Notes: generated from the sequence alone by a model not told the origin. 64,000 bases of DNA from Rehmannia glutinosa (GCA_016081115.2 CM071926.1:17063971-17127970); one strand, 5' to 3'; positions 10,878 to 23,456 are shown, numbered from the stretch's first letter. A program made the numbers and translations.

Positions 10878-12400
10878 TGTAAGTCCAAGCGGCTACGATA
10901 ATCTAGAGGGGGGTGAATAGATTATCTCCATCTTTTCGATTTTACCCTCTTTTTCGAATCGAATGCTCAAAGACAATAATGAAGGTGCGGAATGTAAACA
11001 ACACACGTCGATTTATAGAGGTTCAACCCACCTAGGGCCTAATCCTCTACCACCCCAGTAAATCCGGGATGGATTTCAAAAAGAAAAAAGATTTTATTAA
11101 TTACCAAAATTAATACAACACCAACTTACAACACCTTGAAGAGCACCACACTCTTCTTCAACACCCCCTTTGAGATTACCACACTCTTCTTCAACACCCC
11201 CTTTGAGATTACAACAATCTCTCTTGAAGATTACCACAATCTCCAACGGCACCTTGTGAAGATTACCACAATCTTCAACCTTGAAGAATACCAAATTCTT
11301 CAACACCTCGACAAGCAGATTACCACAATCTTCTTACACCTAACACCTAGATCACCCAAGTGTGTTCTTACCACAAGAACACTCACAAGGATATCTTGTG
11401 TTGAATGATTACCCAAAAATTCAAGATTACAACTCGATAATGAATTATACAATAGAGTGCAAGTGTAATCAAGAATAGCCTAGACCTCAAGGATGTGAAA
11501 GTGATAAGCTAGGCAAAATTACAACAAGAATAATAACTATGAAGAACAAATATTTGCTTGAAGTATATCTTGTTGTGGTGTATCAATTGTTGTATTGGTT
11601 GCTCCAAAACTTCCTCTATTTATAGGAGATGATTGATCAAGCATAGGCTCCTCTTGGGGATTGAAAATCTACAGAAAAATACAATTAAAATCAAAAATAT
11701 AGCTGTTAGAAATCAATCCCACATTTTAAGGAAAGTTTGTCTGCTGTCAAACGGTCAGAATTTTGCTGTCAAAAGATAGGGCGACCGGTCGCGCACAAAT
11801 AGAGTTTAAAACAAACATTTCAACATTTAACACGGGGCGACCGGTCGACGTAGGGTTCGACCGGTCGTCCCCCTCTATGGTCGGTCGCACAACACGAATT
11901 CAAGCGGGGAGGAGTTCTGCTTTCACAATTAAACTCCAGTGCGGTCGGCCGACGGTCGTCGGCCGGTCGACGTCACCGGTCGACGCCCTAGTCGACCGGT
12001 CGACCTGGCCAATTTCCCTTCCGTCTCATTTTTTGTTCCAAAATTCATCTTCAGGTACGGGTTGCCCTCTACGGCGACCGGTTGACCTCGAGACAGAAAT
12101 GTTGTCCAATTTTTGTCGAAAATAAAACTCAATAAATACTCTGAAAATTTAGTAAAAATATTTTAAACCAATCGGGAGTATTTAGACAACATTTAGGAAC
12201 CTTGTTTTGAAGTAAAAACTTATAAACATAAAATCATTAAAAGTGTTGTCCAATTTTATCTGAAATAAAATTTGAAGAAATACTCCGGAAAATATTAAAA
12301 CCATTTTAAATCATTTAGGAGTATTTGAACAACAATTAAAAATATTGTTTTGGTATAAAAATAAGATCATCAAAATTAAGATAAAAACATGTATCAAACA
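10878..12400 (-). repeat. 5' LTR of the gag-only element
   Basis: This 1523-bp partner of 4587-6044 is bounded by TGTAAG and CAAACA and followed by the target duplication TTACG. It keeps an extra hairpin-array unit (about 11170-11208) and an extra CGGTCG-rich stretch (about 11940-11975) that the other LTR lacks. Confidence 0.92.
11138..11382 (-). repeat. Hairpin array with constant loop (LTR copy 2)
   Basis: The same array as at 4847-5057, with one more unit. First stem GAAGAG/CTCTTC at 11138-11156; last stem GTGTTCTT/AAGAACAC at 11362-11382. Confidence 0.85.
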
Positions 12401-12563
12401 TTACGTTGGTAAATTCATCGGTAATTTACCAATGGTTGTTAATTCATCTGTGAACGATTATCAATGACAAATTTGTTGGTGTTAATTTTTGTCGGTAAAT
12501 CCGTGGATACTAAGTTTGTCGGCGAAAATTACCATTGGTAATTTGTGAATTTTTTGTTTAGTG
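12401..12563. mobile_element. Right end of a CACTA-type transposon
   Basis: The strip ends in TTTTTTGTTTAGTG, whose complement starts CACTAAACAAAAAA, the terminus style of plant CACTA elements. It is preceded by short subterminal repeats built on GTCGGTAAAT/ACCGACGA and GGTAATTTACC. The other end lies left of the window. Both retrotransposons at 1-12400 sit inside it. No transposase is seen. Confidence 0.6.
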
Positions 12564-12680
12564 TATATCTCTTACATCCAAGGTTGTAATGTTGACTTGA
12601 GTCTTACTTGTGAGAGCATCCAATAGGGAGATTTTTGGATGGACGATTAGATCATTGTCATCCCTTTAAATATAGGACTA
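12564..12680 (-). pseudogene. DnaJ exon-2 fragment (copy 0)
   Basis: Closely similar to 60564-60675 of the intact DnaJ gene, for example CATCCAAGGTTGTAATGTTG and AGCATCCAATAGGGAGATTT. It corresponds to part of the C-terminal domain and carries indels. It begins directly at the CACTA end and passes into the duplicated spacer of unit A. Nothing else of a DnaJ copy is present here, so it is a non-functional remnant. Confidence 0.85.
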
Positions 12681-12684
12681 TAAG

Positions 12685-12870
12685 CAGGGGCGTAGCCAGC
12701 ACGACTGGTTATCCCTAGCCCAAATTTTTTTTTCCTAGCTCAACTATCTTTTCCCCTTAAAAAAACATATATAAATTTTCTTTTTCATTTTTTTCCACAG
12801 AAAAAACTGGACAACAAAAAAATTTGGAATGCGCGGGGTGCCGGGGTGGCCCTCCCTTGCTACGCCCCTG
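12685..12870. mobile_element. hAT-type MITE, 186 bp
   Basis: Perfect 12-bp terminal inverted repeats CAGGGGCGTAGC/GCTACGCCCCTG, flanked by a perfect 8-bp target duplication ACTATAAG (12677-12684 and 12871-12878). It is non-coding. Confidence 0.92.
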
Positions 12871-12878
12871 ACTATAAG

Positions 12879-15157
12879 GTCAATGCCTGTTTGTGATAGA
12901 CAATAACTAGGCATTAAACAATATCCAAATTAATCTCATCCGTCACAGTCAATACCTTTGGGCCCGTTTCTTTGACGGATAAGGTCAAATAGACTATTGG
13001 GGAAATTACATAAAATACTCTCTTTCCGGTAAACATACTATTGGGGAAATTACATAAAATACCTTTTTTCCGATAAATATACCACAAAATACGCTTCTAT
13101 CATCTTTGTACCTATTTTTTTCCTTTTTTACGCTCTTGCATATTTTTTTATTATTTTTACGTTTTTTTTTTTTTTTTTTGTTCTTGTATTGTTTTATATG
13201 TTATATATATTGTTTCGATGTTGTTTAAATTTGTTTCTTTGTTGTTTCTATATTTTTTTCTTTGTTGTTTCGATGTTTCAAAACAACTTTTACCTATTTT
13301 TTATGTTGTTTCTTGTTCATATATTATTTTGTACATTGTTCTATTGTTTCTGTGTTATTCTATAATATTTTTAATGTTGTTCTAATAATTTTTTTGTTAT
13401 TCTCATGTAGTGTTCAATGTGTAAATACAGTTTTTACCTATTTCTAAGCTCTTTTTATTCATGTGGTTTTTTAATTTTTTTACGTTGTCTTTGGGTTGTT
13501 TCTATCCCGTTTTTAATGTTGTTCTGATGTTTCTTTGTTGTTTCCACGTAATTTGCGATGTTTAAATACAATTATTACCTATTTTTAACTCTTTTTGCTC
13601 ATATGGTGTTTTCTATATTGTTTCTGGTTTGTTTTTATACTCTTTCTTGGTTGTTTCCATATTTTTTATGTTTTCATGCATTGGATCAAAAATTGAATTG
13701 TGTTTTTTATTCATGTTATTTCTATAATATTTTTAATTTGTGTGGTTTTAATATGTGTTATTTTATATATATATTTCTTGATTTTTTATAAGATTTCCAG
13801 CATAAAATGGATTATTTAACGGGCACAAAATTTATTTTTTTACTATAATTTTATTGGAAGAAATATTTTTGAAACATGTTCGAAACAATCTTGAAACAAC
13901 AACGTAAAAAAGTCCAGAAATTTCTGCAGAGTGTCAATTTGTGTAGAAAAAAAAGGGACGGGAGCATAAAATTGTCCAAAAAAATACCAAAAAGTGTGAA
14001 AAGTTGTCATTGTCTCCAAACAGTGGGACAATCATATCAACATCCCTAGATTATTTTATAATGTGCAGTTCCACATGCATAATTTTATGGATCTGGGCCG
14101 CATGATACCCTTGGGCCTGGTGTTATTTGAAAAATTGTCTAGATTAGAACCCCACCAATAGGATTGTGATAAATAAAGAACGCATAATATTTATTATTGA
14201 ATAAAGTGTTAATTACAAAAATTACTCATGAGGTTTAACTTAATTAAAAAAAGGATGAATTACATTACAATATCAATCTTATAATGAGACATAACTAGCG
14301 GAACTATCTCAACACATTGTCGCCTCATGATATTTTCCATGCAAGTGGAAATACCTATGATGAATGATTGTTTAGGAATTTCATATTATTTTCCCTTTAT
14401 ATGAAGTTGCGTCGGGAAGGGTATCCGGCATAAAACTTTGTTGCGTTACTTTTGCATATAATATTAACTAATTTTAGATAATTAATTGACATTATAAACT
14501 TCATGTCACCGATCCCAACATAGTTGAGATTAAGGTGTAGTTGATGATGATAATAACGATCTTTCAAAATTACAAAGAATATTTGTTAATCTTTACAAAT
14601 TGCACCCTCAAGAGGGAGTATTTCTTAGGTAAATACAAACCTCGAGATTGTGTTTGTAACACTTTTAGGGGATATTTGTAATTTGAAAAATAAATGAAGT
14701 TTTTTATAGTTAGGCTAAATGTCAAAGATATTTTTTGTAATTATCCCTTAAATGAATCCATATTCAATGAGATTGGTTCTGAAAAGACATTTCAGTCCTT
14801 CTGCCTTTGCCATCAATTCAGTTTTATTCCATATAATGCTACGTACGTACAAGGTACAATAGCAAGTGCGGCCAAAATAATATATACTTATTCTTGTCCA
14901 CTCTAACAGGCTATGAAGGAGTGTTCATTTAATTTCGTACATCTTTGGTAATTCATGTGAAGAATGAGAGAAAAAACAAGATGCAGAGATTTAGGAAAGC
15001 AAATATTGTTGGAATATTTGAGGTAAAATTCCTTATTAAACTTTCTAATAGTAATAAAGGGTAGATTTATTTTTGACCTTTTAAATAGTAAATGCCAAAT
15101 TTATTTTTGACATTTTCAATAATAAATGGCAAATATTTTATTTGATGAAAGGTCATA
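12879..15157. repeat. Duplicated unit A, part 1 (spacer)
   Basis: Paralogous to about 53252-56682, from TGTGATAGACAATAACTAG onward, allowing for the hAT inserted in the other copy. No gene is seen. It holds a 44-bp tandem duplication at 12993-13080, a T-rich tract and AT-rich intergenic sequence. It ends at the Helitron insertion point. Confidence 0.85.
13085..13800. repeat. T-rich tract of TTGTTTC-like motifs
   Basis: Low-complexity sequence dominated by variants of TTGTTTC and TTTTACCTATTTTTA, strongly T-biased on the plus strand, with a counterpart at about 53460-54130. Frames across it encode only Phe/Tyr/Cys-rich strings and are not genes. Confidence 0.7.
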
Positions 15158-15211
15158 TCTATATATATATATACTAGAGCAACACCCGTGTGTTACACGG
15201 GATTTGTCCAA
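15158..15211 (+). other. Helitron 5' terminus
   Basis: TC start, then a TA run, then CTAGAGCAACACCCGTG. A perfect hairpin CCCGTGT/ACACGGG with loop GTT follows. The CTAG...ACACCCGTG block is an inverted match to the 3' end. Confidence 0.8.
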
Positions 15212-15274
15212 AAATGAAATTTTTGTGTCACAAATTTATTTATAATAGTTATATAGATCCAGAATACAAATAGT

Positions 15275-15700
15275 TCACTTCAAATTCTGAAAAAATATCT
15301 TTGTAAACCGCATTATTTGTTCTATTTCCAAGTGCACCATCTTTGTCAAGCAAAGATTTTTCAAACCCTTTATGATCTTAACTCTCGAAATGGCCACATA
15401 AGTTGACCATGACTGAATGTGTCTTGACAGGTACAAATCAAAATGGGATAGTGTTTCACCTTGAATCTTATAATTTCTAGTCATGGCAAATCAAACAATA
15501 AGTAAAAATTGTCTTATTTGAAATTTAAATAGCAATATGCTATCTAAAGGGCTTAATATCTTACATGGAATAAAAACTTTACTCTCAATATTGGTTTCAG
15601 AAGGAATCTTTGCTTCAATAATATGATCACCAAGTTGTGTAATCACCAACCTGGTGTCGTTACATAATCATAAAGATTGATACATGTTTCGCATTAGATA
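15275..15700 (-). pseudogene. Reversed Helitron helicase C-terminal remnant
   Basis: The minus strand gives VITQLGDHIIEAKIPSETNI, then KIQGETLSHFDLYLSRH and STYVAISRVKIIKGLKNLC. These match the last conserved blocks of Helitron PIF1-like helicases (the same blocks occur forward at about 32200-32560). It lies opposite to the main helicase of this Helitron, just inside the 5' end, so it comes from a second, inserted or rearranged copy. It has frame breaks and an internal stop. Confidence 0.85.
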
Positions 15701-18700
15701 GTATATATAGAATCCTTGAATTTTTGCATTACTTGCTATCTTTTAAATTATAAAATATATTATTAATTCAAATGCGACAATATATTCTAAAAACATATAA
15801 ATTTTGACTTCATATTATGTATTTTTTTTCTTTTTTTCTCGTTTTTTGCAATTTTGATACATGTATTATAATAGTTAAGCTTTAAAGGATAACAATTTTA
15901 AAAAAAAAATAGTGTAGACAGAATTCTTGATTTTTTGATTATTTGTATTTTAAAATTTATAATCTTTCAAATTCAAAAACATATTTTTAATTTAAATGAG
16001 AGAATAACATCTATATAAAATACATATTCTGAACTAATATGTTCTTTGTCAATAAAAGTATGCAAGGAGCTTAATAGATTGACAATGACTTTTCCTAACT
16101 ATTTCTTAGCTTCGTACAAATTAGAGTTGGAATTTTTTATTTATATTCTCATTTATTAAAAATATATGAATGTCAATGTTTTTCTTTCATTGTTATTTTT
16201 TGCAGTTTATTTGATACGTATAATATTAAAAATAACAAATTTAAAAGATAGTGTAAACTGTAGATGGAGTCATTGATTTTTGGATTATTTATCTTTTTAA
16301 AAAAATATCTCTAAAATTCAAAAATATATTAACAATTCACTTTTAAATTCGTACTTCAGGATGCCACATGGATAAATGTGAAGCAATCATGTGGAATTGA
16401 GAGAAAAAAAAATATAATATGAATTGATATAGATTTTCTAGTTTTATACAAAAAAATATAATATGAAATAAAAATATGAAAATTAGATAAAAATTATAAT
16501 AAAAATATTTTTATTTATTGAAATTCTAAAAACATGAAATTAAATATATAAAAGGGATATGGAAAATAAAACCAAACCATCATCTCTAATCATTCTTGAA
16601 TTATTGTTTGAAATTTTTTTTTTTTTTCTTTTCTTTGTTCTAATCAATATTCATTGATAATTAGTAATAATCATCTTATATCTAGTTTAATCTAAGTAAG
16701 ATATCAATAATTTAAAATATAACAAATTTAGAAAATATCAATATTAAAAGATAGCATAGATATGTAGAATCCTTGATTTTTGGATTTTTTTTGAATTTGT
16801 TATCTTTCAAATTTGAAATTATATTTATCAATTTATTGTTAAATTTGTACATAGGGATGCCACATGGATAAATATGAAGTAGCCATGTGGAATTTGGAAA
16901 ATGAGGAGTTGACACATGTCCAAGATTAAAGAGGTAATGCCATGTGTCAACTTTTTTTTTTCCTTTAGTATATAGGGTTAATATACTAAGTTGTGTAATC
17001 ACCAACCTGGTCCGTTACATAATCATAAAGATTGATACATGTTTCGCATTAGATAGTATATATAGAATCCTTGAATTTTTGCATTACTTGTTATCTTTTA
17101 AATTATAAAATATATTTTTAATTCAAATGCGACAATATATTCTAAAAACATATAAATTTTGACTTCATATTATGTATTTTTTATTTTCTTTCGTTTTTTA
17201 CAATTTTTGATACATGTATTATAATAGTTAAGCTTTAAAGGATAACAATTTAAAAAAAAGTGTAGATAGAATTCTTGATTTTTTGATTATTTATATTTTA
17301 AAATTGTTATTTTTAAAATTTATAATCTTTCAAATTCAAAAACATATTTTTAATTTAAATGAGAGAATAACATCTATAAAAAATACATATTCTGAACTAA
17401 TATATTCTTTGTCAATAAAAGTATGCAAGGAGCTTAATAGATTGGCAATGACTTTTCCTAACTATTTCTTAGCTTCGTACAAATTAGAGTTGGAATTTTT
17501 TATTTATATTCTCATTTATTAAAAAAATATGAATGTCAATGTTTTTCTTTCATTGTTATTTTTTGCAGTTTATTTGATACGTATAATATTAAAAATAACA
17601 AATTTAAAAGATAGTGTAAACTGTAGATGGAGTCATTGATTTTTGGATTATTTATCTTTTTAAAAAAATATCTTTAAAATTCAAAAATATATTAACAATT
17701 CACTTTTAAATTCGTACTTCAGGATGCCACATGGATAAATGTGAAGCAATCATGTGGAATTGAGAGGAAAAAAATATAATATGAATTGATATAGATTTTC
17801 TAGTTTTATACAAAAAAATATAATATGAAATAAAAATATGAAAATTAGATAAAAATTATAATAAAAATATTTTTATTTATTGAAATTCTAAAAACATGAA
17901 ATTAAATATATAAAAGGGATATGGAAAATAAAACCAAACCATCATCTCTAATCATTCTTGAATTATTGTTTGAAATTTTCTTTTTTTTTTTCTTTTCTTT
18001 GTTCTAATCAATATTCATTGATAATTAGTAATAATCATCTTATATCTAGTTTAATCTAAGTAAGATATCAATAATTTAAAATATAACAAATTTAGAAAAT
18101 ATCAATATTAAAAGATAGCATAGATATGTAGAATCCTTGATTTTTGGATTTTTTTTGAATTTGTTATCTTTCAAATTTGAAATTATATTTATCAATTTAT
18201 TGTTAAATTTGTACATAGGGATGCCACATGGATAAATATGAAGTAGCCATGTGGAATTTGGAAAATGAGGAGTTGACACATGTCCAAGATTAAAGAGGTA
18301 ATGCCATGTGTCAACTTTGTTTTTTCCTTTAGTATATAGGGTTAATATACTAAGTTGTGTAATCACCAACCTGGTGCCGTTACATAATCATAAAGATTGA
18401 TACATGTTTCGCATTAGATAGTATATATAGAATCCTTGAATTTTTGCATTACTTGTTATCTTTTAAATTATAAAATATATTTTTAATTCAAATGCGACAA
18501 TATATTCTAAAAACATATAAATTTTGACTTCATATTATGTATTTTTTTATTTTCTTTCTCGTTTTTTACAATTTTTGATACATGTATTATAATAGTTAAG
18601 CTTTACAGGATAACAATTTAAAAAAAAAAATAGTGTAGATAGAATTCTTGATTTTTTGATTATTTGTATTTTAAAATTGTTATTTTTAAAATTTATAATC

Positions 18701-19719
18701 TTTCAAATTCAAAAACATATTTTTAATTTAAATGAGAGAATAACATCTATAAAAAATACATATTCTGAACTAATATGTTCTTTGTCAATAAAAGTATGCA
18801 AGGAGCTTAATAGATTGACAATGACTTTTCCCAACTATTTCTTAGCTTCCTACAAATTAGAGTTGGAATTTTTTATTTATATTCTCATTTATTAAAAAAA
18901 TATGAATGTCAATGTTTTTCTTTCATTGTTATTTTTTGCAGTTTATTTGATACGTATAATATTAAAAATAACAAATTTAAAAGATAGTGTAAATTGTAGA
19001 TGGAGTCATTGATTTTTGGATTATTTATCTTTTTAAAAAAATATCTTTAAAATTCAAAAATATATTAACAATTCACTTTTAAATTCGTACTTCAGGATGC
19101 CACATGGATAAATGTGAAGCAATCATGTGGAATTGAGAGGAAAAAATATAATATGAATTGATATAGATTTTCTAGTTTTATACAAAAAATATAATATGAA
19201 ATAAAAATATGAAAATTAGATAAAAATTATAATAAAAATATTTTTATTTATTGAAATTCTAAAAACATGAAATTAAATATATAAAAGGGATATGGAAAAT
19301 AAAACCAAACCATCATCTCTAATCATTCTTGAATTATTGTTTGAATATTTCTTTTTTTTTCTTTTCTTTGTTCTAATCAATATTCATTGATAATTAGTAA
19401 TAATCATCTTATATCTAGTTTAATCTAAGCAAGATATTAATAATTTAAAATATAACAAATTTAGAAAATATCAATATTAAAAGATAGCGTAGATATGTAG
19501 AATCCTTGATTTTTGGATTTTTTATGAATTTGTTATCTTTCAAATTCAAAAATATATTTATCAATTTATTGTTAAATTTGTACATAGGGATGCCACATGG
19601 ATAAATATGAAGTAGCCATGTGGAATTTGGAAAATGAGGAGTTGACACATGTCCAAGATTAATGAGGTAATTCCATGTGTCAACTTTGTTTTTTCTTTTA
19701 GTATACAAGGTTAATATAC
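15632..19719. repeat. Three tandem copies of a 1.36-kb unit
   Basis: Unit starts (AAGTTGTGTAATCACCAACC) are at 15632, 16988 and 18352, giving units of 1356, 1364 and about 1368 bp. The copies differ by scattered substitutions and homopolymer lengths only. Each unit begins inside the reversed helicase remnant and ends in CCTTTAGTATATAGGGTTAATA. The repeated 97-residue minus frames (16712, 18076) are not supported as genes. A diverged fourth unit end is seen at about 19880-20045. Confidence 0.93.
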
Positions 19720-21096
19720 ATATATAAATATATTAAATATACGATTTTACCGTAACATTGATTTTGCCAAATAACTTTGCTTATTAAATGTTTGATTGGA
19801 TTTTAATAGTTATATACGGAAATAGGAAATTTAATTATAAAGTTGATGATAAATTGATAGTAAATTGATATAGTAAATCAATTTATAATTGGAAGAATAA
19901 GGTGGTGGCATGGTTTGCCACGTGGCTAAATATGAAGGTGACACATGGATTTTGAAGAATAAGATATTGACATGTGTACAAAATTGCTCATGTGAAGACA
20001 TGTGGCAACTTGTTTTTCCTTTTAGTATATAGGGTTGATATATAAACAAAGCTTTTACTAATTTTGTTTTCCCGCTCATTTACCTATTACTAAATTTGTA
20101 AAACATGTTTTATTGGTAAATATTAAAAAGCGTATTTAATCTTGGGCTGCCAGCAAATATATTAATCGGATTTTTATAATTATGGTAGGATTAAATAGAA
20201 AATTGTTCATCATCCTTGATTGTTGCACCATAAACTGAATTTCAACTTTCCTTACTCATTATTTTACCGCGTTAATGAAGGTAATAATGAAAATTTTCCA
20301 TATTAATATATTTCACTTTCTTTAATCTATTGATTGCAGAAAAATAATGCTTACATTATATGGTAATGGAAATCAAATCAATATTACAACAATAATTTCG
20401 AAATTTACCAAAACAATATTAGACAATCTATTTAATTGTGGCGAAATCCAAATAAATAAGGGCGACAACATTAACATGGTAATTGCTAATTGATAATAAT
20501 CTAATTAACATTCCAAAATTTTTTGCGATTACATTAACAATACAAACATAATTAAAAGAATAAAATATTCTGAATAGCTCAACAAGAAATTGATCTAAAC
20601 AAGAAAATAATTGTGCAAATAAACATTGACTTTCCATTGATAATTATTTTCCTCTAATTTCGATTCACATTCATACATGATTTATATAATCCAAAAATAA
20701 TGATATTGTAATTTCATCAACTATATCAGAAAACTTTCTATAATAAAATAAAAAATTTGATTTTTTTTATTAAATCCTATATATGGTGCAGTTTCAGTAT
20801 CCCAATTGAATTATTGACAAAGAAAAAGATTATTAAAACAATAAATTAAATGCCTGTAGTGAATAAACTTTCCATTTAAAAATTGTTTTGTGCTAATATA
20901 ATCTCATACAATAAATATGTTTTTTCTCTTTTGGTGAATATTAATTATTTTCATATTTATTATCATTGGCCACCTATAAATATGTGGTGCAATTTTATTA
21001 CTGAACCTACACGTTCAAAGCTCGAATTTGAGCAGAGAAAACAGAAAAAAAAAACATTGTTGAAGGTTTTGAAAAGAAACCCTTGCAAACTTGATA
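19720..21096. other. AT-rich Helitron interior without a gene
   Basis: Contains the diverged repeat end (about 19880-20045, with GCCACGTGG and TTTTAGTATATAGGGTT). TATAAATA at about 20976 could serve the downstream RPA gene. No other structure is seen. Confidence 0.5.
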
Positions 21097-23456
21097 ATGT
21101 CACCTATGATCACTTTAATTCGCGATTTAAACTTGACCAAGACTCAGTGGGTTGTCAAGCTAAGATTGATTCGGCTGTACAAAAAGTTTGCGTACAATGA
21201 TAAGAACCAGATACAGAGCCTCGAATGTGTTTTTCATGACATCGAGGTAACAATAACATGCAAGTAATTCGTAATTTCGTATTTCATGTTTTACTGATAT
21301 TACTTCTTCTTTTGTAGGGAGATAGAATCCGAGTACAAGTACGAAGGCGTTTTCATTGAATAATTCAGAAAAATATTGAAAAGGGCCGGGTATACGCTAT
21401 TCGTGAGTTTATTGTAGCTAACCAAACAGACAAGTATAAAGTTGCAACAACAAAGCACAAAATATTTTTTCATGGCAGAACAAATATTTTCGAGATGTTT
21501 GATAGTTCATTCCCAAGATTCATGTTCAATTTTAAGAATTTTTTCAATTATCAAATCCTGCCACTGTTGATGAAACATTGCTATTTGGTAAGAATTCTCT
21601 AAACTTATCATTTCTGAAAACACATTCAATTAATATATGATTTATTATTTCATAAACTGATTTGTCCAAACATTTCAGATGTGATTGGAAGGGTAGTTTT
21701 TATGCAGTCTGCACAGACCAAGGAAATTGGAGGAAAAAAATAAGATTCATCGAGCTAGCATTGGAAGACTTGGAGTAAATTAAATTAAAAAATTTATGAA
21801 ATACGTTTTACATGCTTAAAATTAAAATAATAATTTTTAATTTTTTATTTTACAGCAATAATCGTGTCAGTTGCACTCTATGGGAAGATTATGTGGATTT
21901 GATCCTAAAGCATCTAGAGACCCAAGGTTTAGAGCCCTTGGTAATTATCCTTCAAATATGTTGGGCCAAGGTTTATAGAGGTAATATTAAACAATAGTGT
22001 ATTATTAAAAATTAAAAAAATGTATTCAAAATTTATAATCTTTCGGTTCTTGACAATTATTTTCTATTTTTCAGATCAAGTGAAGGTGACAAATTCTTTT
22101 CATGTCACTAAGATGATTGTTGACACAAATTTTGAGGAAATAAATGAGTTCAAAGAGAGGTGATAATTCTTTGTTCTATTATTTTTTATTAATTTTTGTT
22201 TTCAATATAGTTTTTCTATATAATTTTTTTTTTTTTAGGATTACTCAAACAAGCACTCAAACAAGATCAATAAGCTATGTAACAGCTCCATCTGCTCGCA
22301 TTATAGTAGAGGATTTAGAATCAGAAAATTCATCGTTTCGTACTTTGGATGAACTGTACACAAGAGGAGAGGTTGTAAATTTTACATTTATGATACTATT
22401 TTTCACTTTGATTATTTCTGTTTTCTTTGTAGCATATATTTAATATATTTAAAAATTATAGGTGGGAAGCTTTTGGGTTTGCGCAAAGATTGTATCGTTT
22501 ATAGGAGATTGGTGGTATTTATCGTACAGTAAATGCTGGAAAAAACTAGAAGAAGCAGGCGAACAATTATAATGTGCCAAATGTGACAGTCAGCATGATA
22601 GTGGTATGTTTAGGTACAAAATTCAGTTTCAAACTGTTGATGAGACCGCATGTGCGTCTCTTCTTTGTTGGGACAGAGATTGTGAGGCTTTAATAGGAAA
22701 ACCATGCTTAGTTTTGAGAGAAGAGTGCATGGATGTAATCTTTGTTTGTTCATTTAATTATTTATATTTTAGTTGAAATTTTATATATTATTGTGTATTG
22801 ATAAACAATTTTTTATCTTGTGATTTTTTTAGAAACAAAACATGGATGAAATTCCTGAGGAAATTTGTTCACTGCTTGAGAAAAAAATTGTTCAAAGTGC
22901 AAATCAAGTCAGAGCAACTTCGGAATTACATAGGAGCATTTATAGTTGTCAAACTAACAGATGATCCTGCCATGATTTCAAAATATGGTTGCTTTGTTTT
23001 TGAGAGCCAGGTATGTTAAAATATAATAATTATTTTAGTATCTTAACATATGTCATACTAAACTTTATAACTTTTTTTAGGAGTCTGATTTCTATTCAAA
23101 GCTTCAGGCAGATGAATCGGAACAATTGAAGGTATTGCATTTTTCAATTTTTTATTATTTATATATCAGATTAAATTAGGAATATTAACTGTATTTTTAT
23201 AGTTTAATTATTTTGTAATATAATATGTAATTAAATTGTTATGTAAGTGTTTTAGTGTTTTAAATTCTTTTTTCAATTTTTTTAAGGATTACTCATCGGG
23301 GGATGAGGTAAACACCATAGACAAAGCTCTCAAGAAATCAAGCAAACCAGTTGAAAAATATGTTACTAAGCGTGCATTACTCGAGGAATTCTCAAGCTCG
23401 ACCACGTATAAAAAATTGAAGAGTATTATCAAGGAGGAAGAAAACAAGGATGATTA
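21097..23456 (+). pseudogene. Helitron-borne RPA70-like single-strand DNA binding protein, broken
   Basis: About ten exons with normal GT/AG borders can be traced from ATG 21097 to TAG 23454-23456. Exon 1 to 21246 and exon 2 from 21318 give an OB fold (TQWVVKLRLIRLYKKF, then GDRIRVQVRRRF and EKGRVYAIREFIVANQTD). Next come DVIGRVVFMQS and a second OB fold (NRVSCTLWEDYVDLIL). The zinc-ribbon DNA-binding domain C follows (FWVCAKIVSFIGDWWYL, CAKCDSQHD, ACASLLCWDRDCEALIGK). The tail is charged. RPA binds single-stranded DNA, and plant Helitrons commonly carry such a gene beside Rep/helicase. A TGA at 21357-21359 and frameshifts near 21545, 21740 and 22895 make this copy non-functional. Confidence 0.88.

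Larger units (their letters stand above)
4587..12400 (-). mobile_element. Non-autonomous LTR retrotransposon with gag and an extra ORF, no pol
   Basis: The element is complete: 1.46-kb and 1.52-kb LTRs (TGTAAG to CAAACA), a tRNA-Met type primer site, a polypurine tract and a 5-bp target duplication TTACG (4582-4586 and 12401-12405). The minus strand is the sense strand. The interior encodes a copia-like gag and, downstream of it, an ORF resembling the domain catalogued as putative plant transposon protein. No protease, integrase, reverse transcriptase or RNase H motif is visible anywhere inside, so mobilisation would need enzymes supplied in trans. A solo LTR of the same family lies at 37632-39168 in the opposite orientation. 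Confidence 0.88.

Noticed and set aside
13262..13791. Two Phe/Tyr/Cys-rich frames resembling membrane proteins
   Set aside because: They arise from the T-rich tract. Hydrophobicity follows from T-rich codons and there is no conservation of frame with unit B.
15758..16560. Separate terminal inverted repeats for each 1.36-kb unit (as independent transposons)
   Set aside because: Units abut head to tail without target duplications, so tandem duplication explains them better than separate insertions.
16712..19708. Minus-strand 97-codon frame repeated three times
   Set aside because: The repetition follows from the 1.36-kb tandem unit. Only its first residues derive from the helicase remnant, and the rest is AT-rich non-coding sequence.
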